Assembly: GCF_048551375.1 (NCBI RefSeq)
Contig: NZ_JBLYZJ010000005.1
Location: 1 to 64,000, forward strand
Direction of reading: 5' to 3'
Length of the DNA: 64,000 bases
Source: Faucicola sp048551375
GTDB taxonomy: Bacteria; Pseudomonadota; Gammaproteobacteria; Pseudomonadales; Moraxellaceae
Shown: positions 16,652-24,456 of the stretch, piece by piece
Layout of the letters: every line of letters starts with the position of its first letter
How positions within the stretch are numbered: the stretch's first letter is position 1
Translations under genes and position numbers: made by a program
Notes under the pieces: model-generated
Database searches by the model: none
Told to the model about the DNA's origin: nothing
What the model saw: the letters and a program-made list of their open reading frames with translations, nothing else

Positions 16652-17887
16652 ATGTTTGATAACGAAGCAAAAATGCAAGAATGGTTGGAATCTGAGCTTG
16701 ATAAAGTTGATGGTCTTAATGATTTGATTGAAAATGTTGATTATCCTTATGAATACAAGCCTAAACATCCTTTTGCCAAGCAGTTTCAAGAAAGCTATCA
16801 AAGATGTATCAAGTCTTTAGATATAAATACCATTATATCTAAAAATGAGAATATCTCTTTAGATGATAAAGACATCCTTAAACCCGATATACTTTTATAT
16901 TCAGATGAGTCCCAAGGTTTAGTTATCATTGAGCTGAAAAATATCGCTAATCCTACTCGGCAGGTAGGTACAGAACTAAATGCTTATGGTGCTGAATTGA
17001 AAACACATCTGCCATTTTTAGCGGATGGCGACATTTATAATGTTATCATTTCAAATAATTATCCTACGCTTCTAAAGCATTATATTACGAGAGATGTTAT
17101 TTGGAATCACAAAAACATTATATGCCTAATTCCTATAAGAAAAGATGGGAAAGTCAAACTGAAAATTGTCGATATTGATAAAATTTCATCTTCAGATATT
17201 CCCAATCATCTATGTAATGACCATGTATTTGGATATCAGTTATGCTTGTATGATGATGAACTTTATGGAATAAATCCAAACAGACATAGACTTGATGACC
17301 ATATAGAGCAAATGCGGACTGCACTTTCTGTTATGAAAACTGAAGGTACACTACAGGGTGATAATGGCTTTGCTTTCTTGTGGAAAGACAATTGGGAACA
17401 TAGCCTTGCACCATATAGTATATCAATGTTTCATTTATCCCCTTTTGGTTTCTTAGAGCGATTTTTACATACCCCTAATTTTGATGGTACGATAGCGAGT
17501 TTACCTAAGGCACAACAACAATTTATGAGAATTCTGTTGGATGAATCACCTGATGGATATACTGCTTCCTTTGACTATATAACAGACAAATCTCTCCATT
17601 TTTTAAAATCATTTTGTAACCCATGTGTAGAATGTCCTAACTATTGGATGGCACTAAGAGATATTATGCTTGCTAGAAGCCAACTTATTGCTTTTCAAGG
17701 ATGGGGCATATTTGATGAATTGTTCAATGAAGCGTTGATAAAATCATATGAAGATGGGAAAATCGAAATACCTTATGACTGTCCATATTTAGGACTTGAA
17801 GTCGTAGAAAATGCTTTAGATAGTAGTTATGAATATATAGACCCGTCTTTTCTAAGTTATGAAGATGATTTTTTTAATGATGACTAA
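16652..17887 (+). CDS. Uncharacterised protein with a PD-(D/E)XK nuclease-like core
   Basis: A 411-aa protein of unknown function. Residues about 75-130 show a restriction-endonuclease-like core: Asp79 in LKPDILLY, Glu94-x-Lys96 in VIIELKN, then Gln104 and Tyr112 (TRQVGTELNAY), matching the D - ExK - QxxxY order of NucS/DUF4263/Shedu-like nucleases. The remaining 280 residues are not recognised and contain a cysteine pair (CNPCVEC). The gene is visibly richer in A+T than its neighbours, suggesting recent acquisition. Its stop overlaps the start of the MocR regulator (ATGACTAA), so the regulator may depend on this gene's translation. A DNA- or RNA-cutting role in defence is possible, but no partner genes are beside it. 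Confidence 0.8.
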   Translation: MFDNEAKMQEWLESELDKVDGLNDLIENVDYPYEYKPKHPFAKQFQESYQRCIKSLDINTIISKNENISLDDKDILKPDILLYSDESQGLVIIELKNIANPTRQVGTELNAYGAELKTHLPFLADGDIYNVIISNNYPTLLKHYITRDVIWNHKNIICLIPIRKDGKVKLKIVDIDKISSSDIPNHLCNDHVFGYQLCLYDDELYGINPNRHRLDDHIEQMRTALSVMKTEGTLQGDNGFAFLWKDNWEHSLAPYSISMFHLSPFGFLERFLHTPNFDGTIASLPKAQQQFMRILLDESPDGYTASFDYITDKSLHFLKSFCNPCVECPNYWMALRDIMLARSQLIAFQGWGIFDELFNEALIKSYEDGKIEIPYDCPYLGLEVVENALDSSYEYIDPSFLSYEDDFFNDD

Positions 17888-19256
17888 AACCCAACTCGTT
17901 ATCAACCACATCATTGACAACATCCAATGGCAAATCTACCGTGTTGGCAGTAAAGTGCCATCGGTGCGAGTGTTGGCAAAAGAACTGGGCGTATCGCCTT
18001 ATACGGTCGTGACCGCCTATGATAGCCTAGTCGCACAAGGCTATTTGACCGCCATCAAAGGCTCGGGCTATTTTGTCGCTACACCCAACCAACCTCAGCA
18101 AAGCCCTACATCTGCGGTCAATTTACCCACCATGACTGGTAACGTGCTAGAAACCAGTTGGCTGTTACAACATCTGTTTAACAACACGCCTGCGGAACGT
18201 GCCTCAGGCACAGGACTGCTGTCATCCGATTGGCTGTATCCTGCCGACAAGCTTGCCAAAGCCCATAAAAAAGCCAGTCAGTCACTACAATTCGTCTATA
18301 ATTACGGCAATATTCAAGGCTATTTGCCCTTGCGTGAACAACTGGCAAGACAGCTTGCTGAAAGCCATATTCACACCCATCCCGAAACCATGCTCACGAC
18401 CACTGGCGTGTCATCAGCGATTGAATTAATTGCCCGTGCCATGTGCAAGGTGGGTGATACGGTACTGGTCGATGACCCAACGTGGTTTTGGATTATTGGC
18501 TGTCTGCAACAGCTTGGGTTAAATGTGATTGGCATTGAACGTAACGAAAAGGGGATTAATTTGGATGAACTGGAACAAGCCCTTAACACTTATCGCCCCA
18601 AACTGTACATTACCAACAGCGTACTACACAATCCGACAGGCTATAATCTACCGCCAAGCAATGTGTTTGATGTGCTAAAACTCATGGAACAGCACGACTG
18701 TTATATTGTCGAAGATGACGTGTATCATTATTTTTGTGAGGATAAAACTGCCATGCGATACGCCACGCTTGACGGCATCAAGCGAGTATTTTATGTGACA
18801 GGCGTGTCCAAAATTTTGGGTGCAGGTTGGCGAGTGGGTTTGATTGCCAGTCCAGAACAGCATTTAGAAAAACTGCTACGCCAAAAAATGTTCTCCAATA
18901 TGACCACGCCAGAGCTGACCGAACGTCCGATTTATCAAATTTGGCAAGACAGTTATTACAAAAAACATCTTAGCCAAATTCAGCAACGCTTAAGCCTTGC
19001 TCATGCCAGTTTGCAACAACGAATTACCCAAATTGGTTTATCGTATCCGACTGGTGTCAGACAAGGGTTATTTGCTTGGGTGGATGTCGGTATGGATAGT
19101 CGAGAATTGGCATTGCAAGCCCATAAGGATAACTGGCTAGTTGCCCCGAGTCATTTATTTAGCCCAACCGCACGCTATCAAACCCACATTCGGCTCAATG
19201 TCACTCGTACCAGTGATGAGTTTTTAGCATGGTTAAAAGCTTATTTGATTGGCTAA
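17880..19256 (+). CDS. MocR-type PLP-dependent transcriptional regulator
   Basis: A 458-aa GntR-family regulator. The N-terminal winged helix is at about residues 5-70 (SKVPSVRVLAKELGVSPYTVVTAY contains the recognition helix). A class I aminotransferase-like domain follows, with a PLP lysine in GVSKILGAGWRVG. MocR proteins sense PLP or its amino-acid adducts and typically control a neighbouring exporter or metabolic operon. The frame opens at 17859, but the family start fits the ATG at 17880 (MTKTQLVINHIID), which overlaps the upstream stop by 8 bp. The likely target is the divergent exporter-aldolase pair beyond the PD-(D/E)XK gene. Confidence 0.9.
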   Translation: MTKTQLVINHIIDNIQWQIYRVGSKVPSVRVLAKELGVSPYTVVTAYDSLVAQGYLTAIKGSGYFVATPNQPQQSPTSAVNLPTMTGNVLETSWLLQHLFNNTPAERASGTGLLSSDWLYPADKLAKAHKKASQSLQFVYNYGNIQGYLPLREQLARQLAESHIHTHPETMLTTTGVSSAIELIARAMCKVGDTVLVDDPTWFWIIGCLQQLGLNVIGIERNEKGINLDELEQALNTYRPKLYITNSVLHNPTGYNLPPSNVFDVLKLMEQHDCYIVEDDVYHYFCEDKTAMRYATLDGIKRVFYVTGVSKILGAGWRVGLIASPEQHLEKLLRQKMFSNMTTPELTERPIYQIWQDSYYKKHLSQIQQRLSLAHASLQQRITQIGLSYPTGVRQGLFAWVDVGMDSRELALQAHKDNWLVAPSHLFSPTARYQTHIRLNVTRTSDEFLAWLKAYLIG

Positions 19257-19396
19257 ATTAAAGGTTAAAGGGCGGACTCTCACCACCCATTGATGATTAT
19301 TTTCAGCCTTGTTAAAAAATGTAAGCAAAGCACAAAAAACCTTTTCATCACCACCTAATTTGACTACCCTTTATCGCATAATTTTTCTTTAAGATT

Positions 19397-19575
19397 TAGG
19401 CGATTGTAACTTCATCTTTTTAATAAAGACACTAGACCCCTGCCTACGCAGGGGGGACGAGTAAATTAAATGTTCGTTACTTCGGGCATATCCCTCGTCT
19501 TGCGAGCCTGCAAAACAGTGTTTTGCTTTAACGGCTCTCATCCTGCGAATGCAGGAATCCAGTGGCTTCGGCGTA
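19397..19575. repeat. Degenerate, expanded copy of the 7082-7217 element
   Basis: In the 361-bp gap before the lytic transglycosylase gene, the segment holds the same ACTAGACCCCTGC...GCAGGGG hairpin and the same TCCTGCGAATGCAGGAATCCAGTG hairpin part as the 7082-7217 element. Here they are split by about 70 bp that contain further small hairpins (CTCGTCTTGCGAG, CAAAACAGTGTTTTG). The outer inverted ends are decayed. Nothing else is seen in the gap. Confidence 0.55.
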
Positions 19576-19617
19576 AATTCAATCTTATCCTGTCATTTAA
19601 TATTATAAAGGTCATCT

Positions 19618-20997
19618 ATGCGTTTATTACCCATTTCACTGGCTATTACTAGCCTTGCTATCGTCAGCCAAGCACACTCAGCCCCTACGCCACCCAATTT
19701 AAGCAATGCCCAATTTCAACAATGCTTATCCAACCTCAAAAGCACCTCTACTTTTAGCGGTGTCGCCAGTACCCTTGAGCAATACCGCCCAAGCGAACCT
19801 GACCCAAGCGTGATTGTATCGCTTAACTATCAGCCAGAGTTCCAAAAAGAAGTTTGGGATTATCTCTCAGGACTGGTCGATGAAGAGCGAGTACAAGACG
19901 GTATCAATGCCAAAAACCAACACCAAGCCACCCTAAACCGTATCGAACAACGCTACGGCGTAAAAGGTACGGACGTACTAGGCGTGTGGGGCGTTGAGTC
20001 GAATTTTGGTAAGCAACTGGGTAAAAAAGACTTGATTCAGTCATTGGCGACTTTGTCGTGTTTTGACCGCCGTCAAAGCTACTTCCGTACTGAGTACGCC
20101 AATGCCCTCAAAATCCTAAAAAATGGCGATATCCGCCGTGATGATATGAAGGGTTCGTGGGCAGGGGCATTTGGTCAAACCCAGTTTATGCCATCGACCT
20201 TCCTTCGCCTTGCTCAAGATTTTGACGGCGATGGGCGTAAAGACTTGGTCAATAGCCAAGCCGATGCCCTTGCTTCGACCGCCAACTTCTTAGCAAAAGC
20301 GGGCTATCGCAGTGGCGAACCGTGGGGATTTGAGGTGAAATTGCCGTCAGGATTTTGGGCGGATAGTAACCGCAAAGCCAAAAAACCAATGAGCTACTGG
20401 CGAAACCAAGGCTTGACCCTTGCCAATGGACAGCCTTTACCATCAAGCCTAGACAGTGCAGGGCTGATTTTGCCTGCAGGTAGCAAAGGCCCTGCGTTCT
20501 TGGTCGGTAAAAACTTCGATGCGTTTTATAGCTACAATGCGTCAGAAAATTACGCCCTTGCCATCGCCCATTTATCCGACATGATTAGCAAAAACCAAGT
20601 CACTAATGTCGGCTTTGTCACACCTTGGCCGACTGATGATGCAGGGATTACTCGCCGTCAAACCCGTGAGATTCAGCAAGCGTTAATCAATCGTGGCTAT
20701 GACATTGGTGAAGCGGATGGCATGATTGGCGAAAAATCACGCCAAGCGATTCAAGACTTCCAACGTCAACAAGGGGTGAATCCTGACGGACGTGCAGGCA
20801 TGAAGCTATATCGTCTACTAATGGCAAATCCTGTAGGTGGGGTTCGGCAGTCTTCAACCGTCAACCCAACAAACCCTAATCCAACAATTTATCGCCAACC
20901 CACTAGCCAATCCACGTTTAAAGCTGTTACTGATAGCAGTGGGCGGGCTACTTATTATCGTACTGATAGTGGGCAAGGTGTTATTGTTTCGCCGTAA
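19618..20997 (+). CDS. Lytic murein transglycosylase, MltB family, with peptidoglycan-binding domain
   Basis: A 459-aa exported enzyme that cleaves the MurNAc-GlcNAc bond with 1,6-anhydro ring formation. A cleavable signal peptide covers about residues 1-22 (ending AHSAP). There is no lipobox Cys, so it is probably soluble in the periplasm rather than a lipoprotein. The SLT_2 domain has the catalytic Glu127 in GVWGVESNFG and the GSWAGAFGQTQFMPSTF segment. A PG_binding_1 domain lies at about 345-405 (TREIQQALINRGYDIGEADG). The tail is Asn/Pro/Thr-rich. A strong terminator follows. Confidence 0.93.
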   Translation: MRLLPISLAITSLAIVSQAHSAPTPPNLSNAQFQQCLSNLKSTSTFSGVASTLEQYRPSEPDPSVIVSLNYQPEFQKEVWDYLSGLVDEERVQDGINAKNQHQATLNRIEQRYGVKGTDVLGVWGVESNFGKQLGKKDLIQSLATLSCFDRRQSYFRTEYANALKILKNGDIRRDDMKGSWAGAFGQTQFMPSTFLRLAQDFDGDGRKDLVNSQADALASTANFLAKAGYRSGEPWGFEVKLPSGFWADSNRKAKKPMSYWRNQGLTLANGQPLPSSLDSAGLILPAGSKGPAFLVGKNFDAFYSYNASENYALAIAHLSDMISKNQVTNVGFVTPWPTDDAGITRRQTREIQQALINRGYDIGEADGMIGEKSRQAIQDFQRQQGVNPDGRAGMKLYRLLMANPVGGVRQSSTVNPTNPNPTIYRQPTSQSTFKAVTDSSGRATYYRTDSGQGVIVSP

Positions 20998-21029
20998 ACA
21001 AGCCCAACAACCTTAACCTTTTAGCAATA

Positions 21030-21062
21030 AAAAACCCTTAAATACGAATTTAAGGGTTTTTT
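21030..21062. terminator. Bidirectional terminator
   Basis: AAAAACCCTTAAA and TTTAAGGGTTTTTT form a 12-bp stem with A and T runs on the two sides. It ends the lytic transglycosylase gene on the plus strand and the small gene at 21090 on the minus strand. Confidence 0.85.
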
Positions 21063-21089
21063 ATGTTAAATCAATACTTTATCAAAATA

Positions 21090-21278
21090 TTAATTATCTT
21101 CTTCCTCGTCATCCCATTTTTTGAACGAGTCACGAGGGTCGATACCACGGCGTTTCATGTCAGCGACTTGTTCTTCTAAAGTGCGTGAGCGTTCGGCTTC
21201 GTGCATGGTTTCTTCAAGGTGATTCAGTTTTTGTTCTAGGGCATTCGCTTCAGTGGTTAAGTGACTGTTTGGCATCAT
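21090..21278 (-). CDS. Small acidic coiled-coil protein of unknown function
   Basis: A 62-aa protein, not recognised. Residues 8-45 form a heptad-rich helix (LEQKLNHLEETMHEAERSRTLE), followed by KRRGIDPRDSFKKWDDEEEDN, a basic turn and an acidic tail. A good ribosome site (AAGGAA, 5 nt before the ATG) and a terminator just downstream support expression. It lies between a terminator and the start side of the DUF4062-murI pair, and may be the last gene of that transcript. Confidence 0.65.
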   Translation of the reverse strand: MMPNSHLTTEANALEQKLNHLEETMHEAERSRTLEEQVADMKRRGIDPRDSFKKWDDEEEDN

Positions 21279-21331
21279 TATTTCCTTTATTATTGATAGG
21301 TTAAAATGGTTGAGTGCTTAAATGATTTATG

Positions 21332-22324
21332 TTAATTGGTTAAGTTGGTATTGAGTCGCCAAAATTCTCGCCCAATCCGTTCATCTTTGGCAGGTAATAA
21401 CCATTGATTATCCACCAGTTGTTGTTTTAGCCATTGAAAATCCACGTTATTAATTTGATGACGTGACACCGCATGCAAATTGGGAACAACCTTACTGGCT
21501 TCCATCAATGCCACAGGTTTTAGCGATTCATTCAGCCGTCTTAACAGGCTATCACTGCTAAAATTAGGCGTCAGTAGGCGTAATTGGTCAATCACCTCTC
21601 GCCAAGTAAAGCTGTGAGTCGCCATCACCTCTTGTAAATTACCTGCTTGATAGGCATGGGCAGAAAAATTCACCAAAAAACTATCATCTAAGGTCATGTT
21701 TTCAAAATTGGGCGGTGGGTCGAAATTTTTACTTGGGTTAGGCACACTGCTTAATAGATTGCCTCGAAGTGTGGTGGTGGTCGCTGGTTTGGGCTGTAAA
21801 ATATTGCGACTGAAAGGCTGTGCTATTGTGCCACGCACCCAGCCTTGCGTACTTTCGGTATTAATCAAATCATTTAACGCAAGTTTTAATTCATCAATCG
21901 CTTGCTGTGTTCGCAAAAAATACATCGCTCGATTGCCTTGGTCTTTGTCAATTAAAGACGCTAAATCAATGCGTTGGCGTGAAAATTCGACTTGTGGGGT
22001 TTGGGTTTTAATTAAGGCAAGTAACGGCTTTTTCTTGGTGACGGCATAAATATAGCTCAAATGCAACAAACTGACACCTGATGGACTCAAATGCCCATAA
22101 CCATTGCCCAACACAAACAACAAATAATCACACTGGTCAATCTGCTGACGTGTGTAATCCATAAACTGGCTCGGATGTGCAATCAAATCCCACGTCAAAA
22201 AATACCCATCTGACAATGCCAGTTGCAAGGCATTTTCAAACTCAGGGTGTTCATTACGAACCAAACAAACATGAATGTGATAACGCTGTGGTGTTGACAC
22301 CTGACCCTCTCTTGATAAAATCAT
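21332..22324 (-). CDS. DUF4062-like protein translationally coupled to murI
   Basis: A 330-aa cytoplasmic protein. Residues about 15-105 resemble the DUF4062 domain, a TIR/nucleoside-deoxyribosyltransferase-like fold: a beta strand (RYHIHVCLVRNE), a central QIDQCDYLLFVLGNGYGHLSPSGVS segment split by the conserved YG, then a YIYAVTKKKPLLALIK strand. The rest has a proline-rich linker near 175-205 and a helical C-terminal part that could be a winged helix. DUF4062 domains often head large STAND-type proteins; here the domain stands alone. Its start overlaps the murI stop by 4 bp (ATGA), so both are made from one mRNA. Function unknown. Confidence 0.7.
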   Translation of the reverse strand: MILSREGQVSTPQRYHIHVCLVRNEHPEFENALQLALSDGYFLTWDLIAHPSQFMDYTRQQIDQCDYLLFVLGNGYGHLSPSGVSLLHLSYIYAVTKKKPLLALIKTQTPQVEFSRQRIDLASLIDKDQGNRAMYFLRTQQAIDELKLALNDLINTESTQGWVRGTIAQPFSRNILQPKPATTTTLRGNLLSSVPNPSKNFDPPPNFENMTLDDSFLVNFSAHAYQAGNLQEVMATHSFTWREVIDQLRLLTPNFSSDSLLRRLNESLKPVALMEASKVVPNLHAVSRHQINNVDFQWLKQQLVDNQWLLPAKDERIGREFWRLNTNLTN

Positions 22325-23250
22325 AACCCATCATAGGCATTTTGCCAAAAATTTACGCTTAACTGGGGTAAAAACTGCCCCAATAAGCGTTGAGCGACTT
22401 GCTCCGTTGCTATAAAATTCCCAGTATGATAAAAATTCAACGCTGATGATTGAGATGAATGATTCACAATCGTTAATCGCTCTAATAAGGTATGCACACG
22501 TTTGGCAATCGCTTGCCCAGAATCTATCAGTTGTAATCCTTGTAATTGTACCCCTTGCTGCTGTCCTTGCTGATAGTGGTTTTGTAATTTTTCTATCAGA
22601 TACCCTTTAAAAAATGGAAAATGTGTACAACCCAACACTAATTGATCCACTCGTTTGACAAATAATTCCGCCATCAAGTCGTCCAATGCCTGTACCGCCA
22701 CATGCTCAGTCGGCATTCCTTCCTCCACCCACGGCACAAGGCTGGCGATACTATATTTATACACAGTCACACCTTGGGGATTTGCCACCTCATCAATCAC
22801 GTCATTGAGCAAATAGCCGTGTAAAGTTGCAGGGGTCGCTAATACTGCCACTTGTTTGGTTTGGGTGTGTAGCACCGCAGGTTTGAGGGCAGGCACTAGC
22901 CCCACAATCGGCAAATTGGGATAAGCTTGACGCACCGCAGGCAACCCATGAGCTGAGGCGGTATTACAAGCAATCACCACCAATTTACAGCCTTGTTTGA
23001 CCAACCAATCCACCGCTTGTAGCGTTAACTTTTGGATATCATCCGCTTGCCGTGAGCCATAGGGAACATGCAAGGTATCTGCTAAATAAATATAATTTTC
23101 AAACGGTAATTGTTTATAAATATGCGTAAACACCGATAACCCACCCAATCCAGAATCAAACACACCGATTGGGGCGTCAGGATTTAAACAGGCGGTTATG
23201 GGTGATTGGGTCATGGGGTGTCTGTATTTAATCTTATCTTTTTGATACAT
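22321..23250 (-). CDS. murI: Glutamate racemase
   Basis: A 309-aa cofactor-independent racemase making D-glutamate for peptidoglycan. The signature IGVFDSGLGGLSVF is at about residues 28-41. The catalytic Cys pair is in VVIACNTASAHGLP and VLGCTHFPFF. The usual length is about 265-290, so the N-terminus may be overcalled; an ATG 12 codons downstream (23214, MTQSPITACL) is an equally good start, and neither has a clear ribosome site. It is the first gene of a pair with the DUF4062-like gene. Confidence 0.94.
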   Translation of the reverse strand: MYQKDKIKYRHPMTQSPITACLNPDAPIGVFDSGLGGLSVFTHIYKQLPFENYIYLADTLHVPYGSRQADDIQKLTLQAVDWLVKQGCKLVVIACNTASAHGLPAVRQAYPNLPIVGLVPALKPAVLHTQTKQVAVLATPATLHGYLLNDVIDEVANPQGVTVYKYSIASLVPWVEEGMPTEHVAVQALDDLMAELFVKRVDQLVLGCTHFPFFKGYLIEKLQNHYQQGQQQGVQLQGLQLIDSGQAIAKRVHTLLERLTIVNHSSQSSALNFYHTGNFIATEQVAQRLLGQFLPQLSVNFWQNAYDGL

Positions 23251-23350
23251 GGTATTTTATTAAATGTTCGTAGGGTGAGTATGATGTACTCTAAATAAAC
23301 AACTTATTTTGATAATACAAAAGTAGTAAGTGTTATTCGCCATTTTTAAA

Positions 23351-23450
23351 TCTCCCCCAACCCCCTCTTTACGAAAGAGGGGGCGTTGCCTTGAACATAA
23401 ATCTAATACGAGGGCAAAGTCCCCCTTTTTTAAAGGGGGATTTAGGGGGA
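23351..23450. repeat. Palindromic C/G-tract repeat
   Basis: CCCCCTCTTTACGAAAGAGGGGG (hairpin at about 23361-23383) and a CCCCCTTTTTTAAAGGGGG-type hairpin (23419-23438) sit inside a larger imperfect inverted repeat running from TCTCCCCCAACCCCC to GGGGGATTTAGGGGGA. It fills most of the 306-bp gap between murI and the DUF1285 gene. A related element is at 47901-47974. Nothing coding is seen. Confidence 0.6.
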
Positions 23451-23556
23451 TTCAAACCTACAATACTTCCACCAGTTTATCATTTAAGCGTTGTGTAATA
23501 CCTACTTGAACATTCATAAAATCGCATTAGTATACCATTATTTGCTAAAAAATGGC

Positions 23557-24216
23557 TCAAAAATTGCCAACTAATTCAAACTGATTATCCCCACTATTTA
23601 GCACCAATGTCGCTCCTGTGGCGGTGGCGTGCAGTTCGCCCAACTCAATCAAATGATAAAATACATTGCGATGAATCAACCCATATAGCTTGGAATCGCC
23701 ATTTTGACGCACCAATAAATAAGGCTGATTGGCTTGGTGTGGTTGATTTTGGTAAGGAAAGCCGAGCGAAATAGGGTGCTTGTCATCAGCAATAACAACA
23801 TCACCTTGGGCGGTACAAAACTGCAACCACGTCTGCCCTTCATGTTCAATTTGTTCAACTTCGGTCACTATAATTGGGGCATCTTCGACTTGGATTTGGA
23901 TTTTTTCGACAGGGGTTTTGAGAAAATACTGCACCTCGCCTGCCCCATTCCCATTAACGTCCCCCTCTTCCGCCCATAGCACTTTAGAAAACAGCTCAAC
24001 CAATGACTGTCTAGTCACTAATCGCCCCTCATGCCACCAATCGCCATTGGCTTTGATGAGCATGTCCATCGCACCGCAAGATTGGGGTTGCCATTTTTCG
24101 AGTGGCGGTATGGGACGAGTGAGGCGTGTCGTAGGTAAGCGAGGGTCGGCTATGCCACTGACTGGGCTGTCTGTGGAAGCCAAGGCTTGATTGAGTTGTT
24201 CAAACAGTGAGTTCAT
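23557..24216 (-). CDS. DUF1285 domain protein
   Basis: A 219-aa soluble protein. The PPLEKWQPQSCGAMDMLIKA segment, the DWWHEGRLVTRQSLVELFSKVLW segment and the YFLKTPVEKIQIQVEDAP segment match the DUF1285 family of proteobacteria, which has no proven biochemical role. The first 45 residues are a variable Pro/Thr-rich lead. It is divergent from the ETF-ubiquinone oxidoreductase gene. It is a few dozen residues longer than most relatives, mainly by an insert near residue 90 (DVNGNGAGE). Confidence 0.85.
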   Translation of the reverse strand: MNSLFEQLNQALASTDSPVSGIADPRLPTTRLTRPIPPLEKWQPQSCGAMDMLIKANGDWWHEGRLVTRQSLVELFSKVLWAEEGDVNGNGAGEVQYFLKTPVEKIQIQVEDAPIIVTEVEQIEHEGQTWLQFCTAQGDVVIADDKHPISLGFPYQNQPHQANQPYLLVRQNGDSKLYGLIHRNVFYHLIELGELHATATGATLVLNSGDNQFELVGNF

Positions 24217-24375
24217 AGGCGGTAGTAGGCTTGGCTAAAGGTTTGAAAAATTATCGACAATAATTTACAATATTAACATTCATCGTCATACATTGGCTTA
24301 TTGTATAACCTTGAATTGGGGGATGCCAAAGATTTTTGTAGTGAAATTGCTATGTTGTTTGGGGCGTATTTCTAT

Positions 24376-24381
24376 TATAAT
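24376..24381 (+). promoter_or_regulatory. Probable -10 box of the ETF-QO gene
   Basis: A perfect TATAAT lies 76 bp before the start codon. The best -35 candidates are TTGTTT at 24355 (15-bp spacer) or ATGTTG at 24352 (18-bp spacer), both weak. Confidence 0.4.
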
Positions 24382-24456
24382 GGATAGTATTTACCAAATA
24401 AATTTGCAAGCAGTAAGCTTTTCGCTTATGCCAGTTTAATAAATGTAGGAGTTTGT

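Noticed and set aside
19470..19652. 60-codon plus-strand frame before the lytic transglycosylase
   Set aside because: Lies in the decayed repeat element and overlaps the signal-peptide start of the real gene in another frame.
23780..24190. 136-codon plus-strand frame
   Set aside because: Antisense to the DUF1285 gene, no ribosome site and no recognisable domain.
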